A DNA stretch of 64,000 nt from Frateuria_A sp049727805 (GCF_049727805.1 NZ_JBCNYA010000007.1:78612-142611), one strand, 5' to 3'; positions 50,401-59,510 are shown, counted from the stretch's first letter. Notes: generated by a model from the sequence alone, not told the origin. Program-made: numbers and translations.

Positions 50401-53400
50401 CTTCTTCGTCACGCTCAACCAGGCCGGCGCCTGGCCCGCGTCGCCGGCCACCTGGCTGGCACAGTCGCCGCTCGCGGCGCCGGGCGAGAACGACATCCGC
50501 ATCGAACCGGACCAGACCGTGCACGGCGCGCTGGTGTTCCTCGTGCCCGATGCCGCCATCCGCCAGGCCTCGGCCGACTTCTACGACACCAGCAATGGCC
50601 ACGTCACGCTGCCGCTGATCGGCACGCCGGCGCCGCGCACCGTCGCGCTGACCGCGCTGCCGAAGAGCGCGGACCGGCCATCGGACACCTTCGCGCTGAG
50701 CCTCACGGCCAGCCAGGACATGGACCGCATCGAGGACGTCGACGCCGGGCAGGACAGCCTGTTCAAGGTGCTCGAGGCGCGCATGGATTCGAAGATGCAG
50801 GCGGACCTGCACCTCGCGCCGTCGCAGCGCTTCTTCCTCACCGTCGACACGCCGCAGGGACCGTTCATGCTGCCGGTCAACAACGCGACCTCGCGGCTGC
50901 CGTTCGGCTTCCTGTGGCCGGTCACGCTGGCGCCCGGCTCCTCCAACCAGGTGCGTTTCGCGTTCCAGTTGCCGGCCGTGCTCCGGGACGCGCCGATGCG
51001 CCTGTACTGCGACCTGGCCGGCGGTGCCGTGGTGTTGCCGGTCCACGGCGGCACCGTCCCGGCCGCGGGTGGCGCGCCGAGCTTCCACGCCGCCGGCATG
51101 GACCTGACGGTGAACGCACTGGCCACCGCCGCGCCGTCGCACTGGCCCTACGGCCGCTTCGTCGTCGCCGACATCACCGTCGCCAACACCCAGGCCGGCA
51201 CCGGCCTGTCCGGCCTGCGCGAAGCGTTCAGGCTGGTCCCCGACGGCACGCCGCCGGCGGACGGTCCGGCGACGCTGTCGCCCGACGCGCTCACCGACCG
51301 CCTGGCGCTGGGCATCGACAAGGACTGGCAGGTGTTCGACGGCGGTCGCCGGCGCGGCCTGCTGGTGTTCGCCATCCCGCGTTCCTGGGGCACGCGCGGC
51401 GTCACCCTGCAGTCGACCTTCTTTCCCGACCTCAGGCTGCCGCTCGCCAAGGCTGGCTATGCGCATGCCGACCTGCTGGTCGATCGCGTCGAACCGGCCG
51501 TGGACGACCGCTTCGACCGCGCGCTGGCGCTGGCGCTGAAGGACACGATCGCCCGCCACCGCGCGCAGGTGGCCGCGAGCCGGCCGCCGCCCGCGGCGGC
51601 ACCCAACGGCCCGGCGCAGGACGTGCCCGTGCCGCCACCCGCGCTGGCCGGCGCCATGAAGCTGAAGGCCGCCGCCAGCCTGGCCGACGTGCAGGCGCTG
51701 CTGCGTGGATTGCGCTGGCTGCCCTCCTCCGGCGATTACTGGCACTACCGCCATGCGCCCGAGTCCGTGCTCACCCAGGGCTGGGGCGACGAGGGCGACC
51801 TGGCCAACCTCGCCGGCGGCCTGCTCGCCCGGCTCGGCTACGCGCCCGCGCTGCGTGCGGTGACGCTGACGGACGCTGGCCGCAAGGCGCTGGCCGCGCT
51901 CGGCCACGTCGATGAGGCTAGGGAGAAATACCTGCCGGCCTGGTCCTACGCCGACGCGCAAGGCAACGCGCGCGTGCTGGTGGTGCCCTTCATGAAGGAC
52001 CTGTCCGAACTCGACGGCCTGGCGTTCTATCCGGCCGACCAGGAAGACCGCGCGATGACCCCTGCGGAAGCGCAGGTGCGCGTGTACTTCCAGGTGCGGC
52101 CGCGCCAGACCCGCGGCCTCACCGCCCTGACCGGCAGCATGGCCGACGCGCTGACCGGCGCCAGCGCCGGCCCGGCGAAAGACAAGGAGGTACGCGTGCT
52201 GCGCACCACCCTGCCTATGGACACGTTGGGGCGCGCGCCGGTCGACATCCGCGTCGGCGCACAGAAAGGCCTTTACACCGCAGTGCTGGAGAACCAGACG
52301 CTGCAGGTGCCGGGCGACGGCTACGTGGACCCGCACCAGTTCACCGTGACCGGCGTGCGCATCGAACTGGCGCTGCCCGGCCACACCGTGGTCCACACGA
52401 CGGCCTTGCACGAGGGCGAAGACATCACCGGCGTGTTCTTCACCCTCGGCGCCAACCTGCCGGACCTGCCGCTTGACGCCGCGGCGCCCCTGCAGAAGGC
52501 CGCCGATGCCGCCTACCACGCGGTCGCCAGGCCGACCGTGCATTCGGCGCTGGCGTGGTACACGCGCAGCATCCTGTACCGCCTCGTCGCCGGCCAGAGC
52601 CGCTACGAGGCCGACCTCGCGCGCCAGCTCGGCGTCACCGCCGGCCGCACCGACCGCGCCCGCGCGCTGCTGGTCACGGTGCAGCGCTATGGCGACCCGT
52701 CGCACCTGCGCACCAGCGTCGACCTGATGCAGTCGGCCAACGACCTGCACGGCGGCGCGCCGGACGCGCGGCACGCCTTCAACCTGATGAGCGGCATGTT
52801 CGCTTCGCAGTTGGAAGCCGCCGCGCTGCCGCTCGAAGGTGCGGATTATTCAGAGGTCTGGAGACGCAGCCCCGACGGCACGAACCTCCTGATGAGCCTG
52901 AAGGACGGCCGCAACGGCGACCTGAAGTACATGCAGGAGCGAGCTATGCCTGCCGCGTTGATCGCGCATGCGAAGAATTCGGACAGTGTTCTGCTGGTGC
53001 CAAGCAAACCGACCCGCATCTACGGGGAGGATCGCTGGGCCTGGCTGGAGATCGATCCGGATACCTACGAAACCATCGCCATGACCGACACCGGTGAACA
53101 CGGCAGCTTTGCCGACTACGTGATGGCGCTCGAACCGGTCACGCCCATCCACAATGATTACCTGCAATTCATGATCGGCGGCTTCGTGGGCGTCGACACC
53201 GCGGTGTGGAGCGTCAGCAGCTTTTCGCTGGAATCGTCTGACTACCGAGAGGTGCTTGCCGCGGCAGAAGACTACACGGCGCAGATCGGAGAGGTATTGG
53301 CTGGAACGAAAAAGCTATTGGATCTCAAGCCGATTCAACTCGGTGTCGGGCCAATCAAGGTGCTACCCAAGGCTTCGAAAATGATGCCTTTCCTGTTAGC

Positions 53401-53539
53401 CAAGACCTTTGAGGATGCCAAGGACAATGTGCCTCTCGGGGTCAAACAAAACGTGCTGACCTTTGCCAAGGGCTTCCAGGCCGGCGCTGCCTATTACTTC
53501 AAGCAGGCGCAGCCGCACAACGATAGGACGAAACATTGA
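47432..53539 (+). CDS. Giant exported protein with two von Willebrand A domains (2035 residues)
   Basis: It begins with a membrane anchor or signal (residues 5-26) and an Ala/Pro-rich linker, then a beta-rich region to about 460. The first VWA domain (about 472-650) has MIDAS D479-S-S-G-S and a TDG near 566; the second (about 664-850) has D670-V-S-L-S. Two immunoglobulin-like stretches follow (LALDMTLKNIQSEG and ADITVANTQAG areas). A block near 1450 (GDEGDLANLAGGLLARLGY) resembles a transglutaminase core without its triad, and WAWLEIDPDTYETIAMTD occurs near 1868. It is likely periplasmic and might be a metal-dependent adhesion or scaffold. The 3' end is less G+C-rich. It is the last gene of the exported-protein row. 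Confidence 0.8.
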   Translation: MKTGLAVKLLAVAAVGTAIGTGVLWLGKNHTDVASPGITPTSAASIAQRATTAADASAPAAPAPSAPLRKTYPAGRWDIAVPFINPFGAQKAYVGIEHAANGRLDLRYVDKDNMETVRSTSGETWQLQVDWQDKTTTAFDDLSRYVTQLGGETWPADRDGLVVHARDGAGDDWWGVAFPRGDGYRLTVCRQLQPRAGKPLALRTADFKDGTLYFTTTNPGHRFQSLKVTLADGAVTLYGSNTYLQGRYRRDLAYQRTLYAYKTHDYTLDDLPQDGALPIQWKLSWSAKTDPKQLTIALDEGDALMPVHDGERLGALKVRGAALGEVRVGEPAGVSLTHPELDRSGTLTPDGDTLFWLPSGYWNVTLVPDTLKAASDTLGTRLVPVSAGQMTVLDVGSLVDRAYRDPSVDEAAGTDSQLRILDAAAQGDQATVDFMLQDGAGAKLLPTPDNTQIVEGGKPARILRIERLKTPPSLVLVLDSSGSMRKSMTRVLASARSFIQGLPDNTRVQLIDFDSQIRPLKGTGKADALRNLGRIRADGSTALYDAVLAGLKLLGGEQRPTLVVFTDGVDSREDHSGKGSSATKAQVKQAVADAHVPLFTIGFGRGHDGSTLKELAGMSEGTYYSADDADALQHVFASINDRLGNRYAAIYERPREAAPSDLPVITLATDVSLSMDTAPTGAGCDYCNYRIDKMKNLYHAFIERLPANSLTQLISFSGEVNVSQVFTQRKSDLLQALGSLQVRPGTDILGSVRKAYLSLKEVPAEKRVIVYLTDAALDVDKDDQPAFEKLLQGIKADGIQVLWVGMGTGARDAPFRRAAELSGGRYVISEDPAVLAEALQDVLADARARPAGKAALTVTVSGPAVDGHARRDSDTQLLDFPVLQSSTERYSFDTISYRTGLKAPQYGAAAAALVYGRDIPSQDVILTKRLALDASGKNRAMEWHAREMYLMKRFHGIDAPGGQVFLALDMTLKNIQSEGAPYLIPDFASHFFVTLNQAGAWPASPATWLAQSPLAAPGENDIRIEPDQTVHGALVFLVPDAAIRQASADFYDTSNGHVTLPLIGTPAPRTVALTALPKSADRPSDTFALSLTASQDMDRIEDVDAGQDSLFKVLEARMDSKMQADLHLAPSQRFFLTVDTPQGPFMLPVNNATSRLPFGFLWPVTLAPGSSNQVRFAFQLPAVLRDAPMRLYCDLAGGAVVLPVHGGTVPAAGGAPSFHAAGMDLTVNALATAAPSHWPYGRFVVADITVANTQAGTGLSGLREAFRLVPDGTPPADGPATLSPDALTDRLALGIDKDWQVFDGGRRRGLLVFAIPRSWGTRGVTLQSTFFPDLRLPLAKAGYAHADLLVDRVEPAVDDRFDRALALALKDTIARHRAQVAASRPPPAAAPNGPAQDVPVPPPALAGAMKLKAAASLADVQALLRGLRWLPSSGDYWHYRHAPESVLTQGWGDEGDLANLAGGLLARLGYAPALRAVTLTDAGRKALAALGHVDEAREKYLPAWSYADAQGNARVLVVPFMKDLSELDGLAFYPADQEDRAMTPAEAQVRVYFQVRPRQTRGLTALTGSMADALTGASAGPAKDKEVRVLRTTLPMDTLGRAPVDIRVGAQKGLYTAVLENQTLQVPGDGYVDPHQFTVTGVRIELALPGHTVVHTTALHEGEDITGVFFTLGANLPDLPLDAAAPLQKAADAAYHAVARPTVHSALAWYTRSILYRLVAGQSRYEADLARQLGVTAGRTDRARALLVTVQRYGDPSHLRTSVDLMQSANDLHGGAPDARHAFNLMSGMFASQLEAAALPLEGADYSEVWRRSPDGTNLLMSLKDGRNGDLKYMQERAMPAALIAHAKNSDSVLLVPSKPTRIYGEDRWAWLEIDPDTYETIAMTDTGEHGSFADYVMALEPVTPIHNDYLQFMIGGFVGVDTAVWSVSSFSLESSDYREVLAAAEDYTAQIGEVLAGTKKLLDLKPIQLGVGPIKVLPKASKMMPFLLAKTFEDAKDNVPLGVKQNVLTFAKGFQAGAAYYFKQAQPHNDRTKH

Positions 53540-53585
53540 ACAGTCTGCGGCGGCGCCGCGAAGCTTCTGCACAGGAAGACAGCCC

Positions 53586-53747
53586 ATGCCAGCCACCCGG
53601 CTTCTCGCCTTCATGCTCGCCTGCTGCACGGCAAGCGCCAGCCCCCTGCTCGACGCCGCCAGGCAGGCTCACGGGACGTCCGGCTGTCCCCTCCGCGGCC
53701 GATCTGGCACCATCGGCCGGTTACCCGTGCAAGAAAGCCCCCGATGA
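53586..53747 (+). CDS. Possible 53-residue secreted peptide or gene remnant
   Basis: An ATG with GGAAG nearby opens a frame that starts like a signal peptide (RLLAFMLACCTASASPLLDAA) and stops after the parC start codon, overlapping it by four bases (ATGA). It may be a short secreted peptide or the left-over start of a deleted gene. Evidence is weak beyond the signal-like opening and tight fit before parC. Confidence 0.3.
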   Translation: MPATRLLAFMLACCTASASPLLDAARQAHGTSGCPLRGRSGTIGRLPVQESPR

Positions 53748-55984
53748 ACCTGCAAGCCAATTTCGAACAGATCCCGCTCAAGGAATACGCCGAGCGGGCC
53801 TACCTCGACTACTCGATGTACGTGGTGCTGGACCGCGCGCTGCCGTTCGTCGGCGACGGCCTCAAGCCCGTGCAGCGGCGCATCATCTACGCGATGAGCG
53901 AGCTGGGCCTGGCGGCGACCGCCAAGCCGAAGAAGTCCGCGCGCACCATCGGCGACGTGATCGGCAAGTTCCATCCGCACGGCGACACCTCGTGCTACGA
54001 GGCGATGGTGCTGATGGCGCAGCCGTTCTCCTACCGCTACCCGCTGGTCGACGGCCAGGGCAACTTCGGCTCGCCGGACGACCCGAAGAGCTTCGCGGCG
54101 ATGCGCTACACCGAATCGAAGCTCAGCCCCATCGCCGAGGCGCTGCTGGGCGAGCTGGCGCACGGCACGGTCGACTGGGTACCCAACTTCGACGGCACGC
54201 TGGAGGAGCCGAGCTGGCTGCCCGCACGCGTGCCGCACGTGTTGCTCAACGGCTCGATGGGCATCGCCGTGGGCATGGCCACCGACATCCCGCCGCACAA
54301 CCTGCGCGAAGTGGTAAATGCCTGCATCCACCTGCTGGACAACCCCGGTGCCACCGTCGCCGACCTGGCCCAGCACATCCCCGCGCCGGACTATCCGACC
54401 GCGGCGGAGATCATCACCCCGCGCAAGGAGCTCTTGTCGATCTACCAGACCGGCACCGGCTCGCTGCGCGCCCGCGCGGTGTACCAGGTGGAGGACGGCA
54501 ACATCGTCATCACCGCGCTGCCGCACCAGGTCAGCCCGTCGAAGATCCTCGAGCAGATTGCCGCGCAGATGCGCGCCAAGAAGCTGCCGATGGTGGAGGA
54601 CCTGCGCGACGAGTCCGACCACGAGAACCCGATCCGCCTGGTGGTGGTGCCGCGCTCCAACCGCGTCGATGCGGCCGAGGTGATGCAGCACCTGTTCGCC
54701 ACCACGGACCTGGAGAAGAGCTACCGGGTCAACCTCAACATGATCGGCCTGGACGGCCGCCCGCAGGTGAAGGACCTCAAGCGCATCCTCACCGAGTGGC
54801 TGACCTTCCGTACCGACACGGTCACCCGCCGCCTCAACCATCGCCTGGGCAAGGTCGAGCGCCGCCTGCACCTGCTCGAAGGCCTGCACATCGCCTACCT
54901 CAACCTGGACGAGGTGATCCGCATCGTGCGTTCGGAGGACGAGCCCAAGCCGGTGCTGATGAAGCGTTTCAAGCTCTCCGACGAGCAGGCCGATTACATC
55001 CTGGAGACCAAGCTGCGCCAGCTCGCGCGACTGGAAGAAATGAAGATCGAGGCCGAGCGCAACCAGCTCGAGGAAGAGCGCGCGCGCATCAACGTGCTGC
55101 TGAAGTCGCCGGCCAAGCTGAAGACGCTGATCAAGGGCGAACTGCAGGCCGACGCGGCGAAGTACGGCGACGCTCGCCGCTCGCCGCTGGTCGAGCGCGA
55201 AGTGGCGCAGGCGCTGGACGAGAGCGCGCTGGTCGCCAGCGAGCCGGTCACCGTGGTGCTCAGCCAGAAGGGCTGGATCCGCGCCGCCAAGGGCCACGAC
55301 GTCGACGCCGAAGGCATGAACTACCGCGAGGGCGATGGTCTGCTCGCCGCGGTGAAGGCGCGTACCACGCAGCAGATCGCGGTGATCGACTCCACCGGCC
55401 GCAGCTACTCCACCCCCGCGCACACGCTGCCCTCCGCGCGCGGCAACGGCGAACCGCTGACCGGCCGCTTCAGCCCGCCGGCCGGCGCCAGCTTCGACGC
55501 GCTCACCGCCGGCGACAACGACACGCGGCTGATCCTGGCCACCGACTTCGGCTATGGCTTCGTCACTCGCTTCGAGGCGCTCACCGGGCGCAACAAGGCG
55601 GGCAAGCAGATCATCTCGCTCAGCGACGGCGCCCGGGTGCTTGCACCGCAGACGAGCGCCGATCCGGCCCGCGACCGCATCGTGGTGGTCACCACCGAAG
55701 GCCACCTGCTGATGTTCTCCGTGGCCGAGCTGCCGGAGCTGGACAAGGGCAAGGGCAACAAGCTGATCGAGGTGCCCAAGGCCAAGCTCGCCAGCGGCGA
55801 AGAGCGCGTCGCAGGCATCGCCGTGGTCAGCGAGGGCAAGGGCGAAGTAACCCTCTACGCCGGCCAGCGCAAGCTCACCCTGCGCTGGAACGACCTGGTC
55901 GAATACGGCGGCAACCGCGCCACCCGCGGCGGTCTGCTGCCGCGCGGCCTACGCCGCGTGGAGCGCATCGAAACCACCGGCTGA
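53744..55984 (+). CDS. parC: DNA topoisomerase IV subunit A
   Basis: The 746-residue protein has the breakage-reunion domain with GDGLKPVQRRIIYAMSELGL, KSARTIGDVIGKFHPHGDTSCYEAMV, and the catalytic tyrosine region (AAMRYTESKLSPIAEALL). The C-terminal propeller is in the ParC form, without the GyrA box. Length fits ParC (about 740-750), not GyrA (over 850). It decatenates sister chromosomes. parE is not in the window. Confidence 0.95.
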   Translation: MNLQANFEQIPLKEYAERAYLDYSMYVVLDRALPFVGDGLKPVQRRIIYAMSELGLAATAKPKKSARTIGDVIGKFHPHGDTSCYEAMVLMAQPFSYRYPLVDGQGNFGSPDDPKSFAAMRYTESKLSPIAEALLGELAHGTVDWVPNFDGTLEEPSWLPARVPHVLLNGSMGIAVGMATDIPPHNLREVVNACIHLLDNPGATVADLAQHIPAPDYPTAAEIITPRKELLSIYQTGTGSLRARAVYQVEDGNIVITALPHQVSPSKILEQIAAQMRAKKLPMVEDLRDESDHENPIRLVVVPRSNRVDAAEVMQHLFATTDLEKSYRVNLNMIGLDGRPQVKDLKRILTEWLTFRTDTVTRRLNHRLGKVERRLHLLEGLHIAYLNLDEVIRIVRSEDEPKPVLMKRFKLSDEQADYILETKLRQLARLEEMKIEAERNQLEEERARINVLLKSPAKLKTLIKGELQADAAKYGDARRSPLVEREVAQALDESALVASEPVTVVLSQKGWIRAAKGHDVDAEGMNYREGDGLLAAVKARTTQQIAVIDSTGRSYSTPAHTLPSARGNGEPLTGRFSPPAGASFDALTAGDNDTRLILATDFGYGFVTRFEALTGRNKAGKQIISLSDGARVLAPQTSADPARDRIVVVTTEGHLLMFSVAELPELDKGKGNKLIEVPKAKLASGEERVAGIAVVSEGKGEVTLYAGQRKLTLRWNDLVEYGGNRATRGGLLPRGLRRVERIETTG

Positions 55985-56013
55985 GGAAGAGCTGCAAGCC
56001 GGCCGCGTACCTG

Positions 56014-56152
56014 CTCCCTCTGCCCTCCGGGGAGAGGGCTGGGGTGAGGGGCCACTCTTGCGATAACCCATCATTCGAGCCACGCCCTGATCGACCCTCC
56101 CCGCGAGCCCCGGCCCCTCACCTCGGTCCTATCCCCGGAGGGGAGAGGAAGC
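56014..56152. repeat. R1 inverted pair after parC
   Basis: An inverse R1 palindrome (56014-56053) and a forward R1 palindrome (56102-56152) face each other with about 50 bases between. The forward copy is degenerate in the CCCCAACC block (CTCGGTCCT). Together they occupy half of the gap between parC and the small exported protein gene. Confidence 0.8.
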
Positions 56153-56264
56153 AAAGCTGTCGGCTCGCTTCACTGCGAACTTTCCCACCCACCACCACTC
56201 CAACCCCGGTACACGCGACCGCGCCCCGCCCGTTGATACAGGCACCGCTCCACCGGATTCCGCC

Positions 56265-56681
56265 ATGCGCCCCCAGCTTCCCGCCGCCCTCCTCCTCGCC
56301 ACCTTGCTGGCCACGCCGGCCTGGTCGCAGAGCGCCGGCCAGCCGCTCAACCTCAAGCTTCCGCCCAGCGACCTGCCCGCTCCGGCCAGCACGGCGCCGA
56401 AGCCGTCGAGCGCCCCGGGCGTCTATTACGGCGACCACAGCGGCCGTACGGAGGCCGACGAAGATATCGCCACCGACGACTGCGACGACGCCACCTACAA
56501 CCAGCCGCAGGTCCACGGCAGCGTGGGCATGGGCGTGATGAGCGGCCGCCACGTGGACGGCAGCTACCAGAGCGGCACGGTGAACCTCAGCAAGGCCTTC
56601 GGCAGTTGCGACCACCCCAGGGGCGGCGTCAGTGTCTCGATCGGCGCCGGCAGCGGGCACTTTCACCACGACGGCCACTGA
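56265..56681 (+). CDS. Small exported protein of unknown function
   Basis: The 138-residue product has a signal peptide (ALLLATLLATPAWSQ), a low-complexity Pro/Ala/Ser linker and a conserved-looking glycine-rich end (NQPQVHGSVGMGVMSGRHVDG, GTVNLSKAFGSCDHPRGG, ending GHFHHDGH). Two cysteines (DDCDD and GSCDH) could form a disulfide, and the His-rich end may bind metal. No family name is recognised. Stand-alone gene. Confidence 0.6.
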   Translation: MRPQLPAALLLATLLATPAWSQSAGQPLNLKLPPSDLPAPASTAPKPSSAPGVYYGDHSGRTEADEDIATDDCDDATYNQPQVHGSVGMGVMSGRHVDGSYQSGTVNLSKAFGSCDHPRGGVSVSIGAGSGHFHHDGH

Positions 56682-56808
56682 GGCCCCGCGACCCGCGGAT
56701 CTCCCTCCGCGCCGGAACACGCCTTCGATCTGCCAAGTGATGCCGGCCAGATCGACGGCTGCCACCAGTGGCACACGCATACGCCGTTGTGCTCCACTGC
56801 GGCGCGAG

Positions 56809-57264
<456 letters not shown>

Positions 57265-57294
57265 ACTGATCGCACCCCACAACGGAGCGACACC

Positions 57295-57705
57295 ATGGAC
57301 CTGACCATCCACTCCACCTTCCTGCCGCACAACGACCCGCAGGCCTCGCTGGCCTTCTACCGCGACACCCTCGGTTTCGAGGTGCGCAACGACGTCGAGT
57401 ACAACGGCCTGCACTGGATCACCGTCGGTCCGAAAGGCCAGCCCGGCACCTCGATCGTGCTGCATCCGCCGGGCGCCACCCCGGGCCTCACCGACGACGA
57501 GCGCCGCACCATCGGCGAGATGATGGCCAAGGGCACCTACGCCATGATCATCCTGGCCAGCCGCGATCTCGACGGCACCTTCGCGCGCATCGAAGCCAGC
57601 GGCGCCGACGTCATCCAGGAACCGACCGAGCAGCCCTACGGCGTGCGCGACTGCGCCTTCCGGGACCCGGCCGGCAACCACGTGCGCATCAACGAAGTAC
57701 GCTGA
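57295..57705 (+). CDS. VOC-family (glyoxalase/bleomycin resistance-like) protein
   Basis: The 136-residue protein has the paired beta-alpha-beta-beta-beta modules of the vicinal oxygen chelate fold: LPHNDPQASLAFYRDTLGFEVRND and IIMASRDL-like IILASRDLDGTFARIEASGADV, ending DPAGNHVRINEVR. Substrate not known. It is 30 bases after the AraC-type gene and is probably in the same transcript. Confidence 0.85.
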   Translation: MDLTIHSTFLPHNDPQASLAFYRDTLGFEVRNDVEYNGLHWITVGPKGQPGTSIVLHPPGATPGLTDDERRTIGEMMAKGTYAMIILASRDLDGTFARIEASGADVIQEPTEQPYGVRDCAFRDPAGNHVRINEVR

Positions 57706-57711
57706 CCCGCC

Positions 57712-58119
57712 ATGTCCCCGGGAACGAAAACGCCCATGCCCATCCATACCGAAACGCCTTCCCGCTTGATCGACGCACGGATCGAGGAGCTGGCGGACTG
57801 GCGCGGCGACATGCTCGCCCGCCTCCGCGCGATCATCCGAGGGGCCGACCCGGAGATCGTCGAGGAGTGGAAATGGCGCGGCGTCCCGGTGTGGTCCCAC
57901 GGCGGCATCGTCTGCACCGGCGAGAGCTACAAGGCCGCGGTGAAGATGACGTTCGCCAAGGGTGCGAAGCTGGAAGATCCCGCCGGCCTGTTCAACTCCA
58001 GCCTCGAGGGCAACACGCGCCGGGCCATCGATTTCCACGAGGGCGACGAAATCGACGAAAAGGCGTTGAAGGCACTCGTTCGCGCCGCAGTGGCGTTGAA
58101 CACGTCCCGAACCGGCTAG
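57712..58119 (+). CDS. DUF1801 (YdhG-like) protein
   Basis: The 135-residue protein matches DUF1801: LADWRGDMLARLRAIIRGADPEIVEEWKWRGVPVWSHGG, then KMTFAKGAKLEDPAGLFN and GDEIDEKALKALVRAAV. Family function is unclear. It begins six bases after the VOC stop; another ATG at 57736 may be used. Likely third gene of the AraC-VOC-DUF1801 group. Confidence 0.85.
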   Translation: MSPGTKTPMPIHTETPSRLIDARIEELADWRGDMLARLRAIIRGADPEIVEEWKWRGVPVWSHGGIVCTGESYKAAVKMTFAKGAKLEDPAGLFNSSLEGNTRRAIDFHEGDEIDEKALKALVRAAVALNTSRTG

Positions 58120-58250
58120 CGCACCGCGAGGCAGCCCGTCAGGAACCGGTTGCCGCTTGCGCGAACGAGCGGCAACGCGGTCCCGGCGCAGCCCTTCGCA
58201 GCGAAAAGCATTACCCTTCCCGGCCAGCAAGCGAAGGCACGGAGCGGTGG

Positions 58251-58541
58251 ATGCACGGCGAATACAAGATGCCTGGCGGCAAGCTGATCGTGGTCGACTT
58301 GGCCATCAGCGACGGTAGCCTGGCGCAGGTCCAGGTCAGCGGCGACTTCTTCCTGGAACCGGACAATGCGCTGCACGCCATCGACGCCGCGCTGGAAGGC
58401 CAGGACGCCGATGCCGACGAACACATGCTTGCCGCCGCCATCCGCGCGCAGCTCGCGCCCGGGGTAATGATGTACGGCATCTCGCCCGAGGCCGTCGCCG
58501 TGGCGGTCCGCCGCGCCATCGAGCAGGGAACGGCCGCATGA
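58251..58541 (+). CDS. Lipoate-protein ligase, separate C-terminal (LplB-like) domain
   Basis: The 96-residue protein matches only the accessory C-terminal domain of lipoate-protein ligase: YKMPGGKLIVVDLAISDG and QVSGDFFLEPDNALHAIDAAL. Its ribosome site is GGAG six bases before ATG. It overlaps the gene for the catalytic domain by four bases (ATGA), so the two polypeptides should be made in equal amounts and form one enzyme. In the E. coli enzyme this domain is fused at the C terminus. Confidence 0.8.
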   Translation: MHGEYKMPGGKLIVVDLAISDGSLAQVQVSGDFFLEPDNALHAIDAALEGQDADADEHMLAAAIRAQLAPGVMMYGISPEAVAVAVRRAIEQGTAA

Positions 58542-59314
58542 CCCGCACGCTCTGGCGCGACCACGACTGGCACCTGATCCATACCGACCCGCAAGCGCCC
58601 GCGCTGCACATGGCGCTGGACGAAGTGCTCACCCACGAAGTCGGCGCCGGCCACCGTCCGCCGACCCTGCGCATCTGGGAATGGGGCGGTCCCGCGGTGG
58701 TGATCGGGCGCTTCCAGTCGCTGCGCAACGAGGTCGATGGCGAGGCCGCGCGCCGGCACGGCATCGAGGTGGTACGACGCGTATCCGGCGGCGGCGCGAT
58801 GTTCATCGAACCGGGCAACACCATCACCTGGTCGATCTACGCGCCGCTCTCGCTGATCAAGGGCATGAGCTTCCAGGAAGCCTACGCATGGATGGACGCC
58901 TGGACGCTGGAGGCGCTGGCCGAGCTCGGCATCAAGGCGTGGTACCAGCCGCTCAACGACATCACCTCCGAGGGCGGCAAGATCGCCGGCGCCGCGCAGG
59001 CGCATCGCGGCGGCGCGGTGCTGCACCACGTCACCATGGCCTACGACATCGACGCGGCGAAGATGCTCCAAGTGCTGCGCATCGGTCGCGAGAAGCTTTC
59101 CGACAAGGGCACGCAGAGCGCCGCCAAGCGCGTCGATCCGCTGCGCAGCCAGACCGGCCTGCCGCGCGCGGCGATCATCGACCACATGATCGCCACCTTC
59201 CGCCGCCTGCATGGGCTGGCCGACGACACGTTGCGTTCCGACGAGCTCGCGCAGGCCGAAGTGCTCGCCCGGGAGAAGTTCGCAGGTACCGCCTGGACCG
59301 CCGACGTCGCCTGA
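58538..59314 (+). CDS. lplA: Lipoate-protein ligase catalytic domain (LplA-like)
   Basis: The 258-residue protein has the BPL/LplA/LipB catalytic fold: HMALDEVLTHEV, RIWEWGGPAVVIGRFQSLRNEVD, the lipoyl-adenylate loop VVRRVSGGGAMFIEPGN and KIAGAAQAHRGGAVLHHVT with the catalytic lysine. It attaches lipoate to E2 and GcvH proteins using ATP. It lacks the C-terminal domain, which is supplied by the preceding gene. Start is coupled to that gene (ATGA). Confidence 0.87.
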   Translation: MTRTLWRDHDWHLIHTDPQAPALHMALDEVLTHEVGAGHRPPTLRIWEWGGPAVVIGRFQSLRNEVDGEAARRHGIEVVRRVSGGGAMFIEPGNTITWSIYAPLSLIKGMSFQEAYAWMDAWTLEALAELGIKAWYQPLNDITSEGGKIAGAAQAHRGGAVLHHVTMAYDIDAAKMLQVLRIGREKLSDKGTQSAAKRVDPLRSQTGLPRAAIIDHMIATFRRLHGLADDTLRSDELAQAEVLAREKFAGTAWTADVA

Positions 59315-59373
59315 CGACGCCTCGTAACGGCTGGTTGGCACCTTTCCCCGAGCCGCAGCGCCACGCTCCCGAG

Positions 59374-59504
59374 CCTTCCCCCGCGAACGCGGGGGAAGGT
59401 GCCGACAGGCGGATGGGGGCGCTTTCTGGACGCGACGCCGAGATGCCTTTCGCGGGCTTCCCCCATCCGCCCTTCGGGCACCTTCCCCCGTAAACGGGGG
59501 AAGG
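59374..59504. repeat. R3 inverted-repeat element with terminal hairpins
   Basis: Both ends carry a perfect hairpin: a 12-bp stem with loop AA at 59374-59399 and an 11-bp stem with loop AA at 59481-59504. Next to each is a complementary block (GGCGGATGGGGG on the left, CCCCCATCCGCC on the right), so the whole element is an inverted repeat around a central stretch. The right hairpin ends seven bases before the ATG of the M16 gene and provides its ribosome site AAGGA. Confidence 0.85.
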
Positions 59505-59510
59505 ATCGGA

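Noticed and set aside
48203..52774. Very long minus-strand open frame (over 1500 codons) opposite the giant VWA gene
   Set aside because: Its translation is arginine/glycine/valine-rich with no recognisable domains, and the plus strand carries two intact VWA domains. Long antisense frames are a by-product of high G+C.
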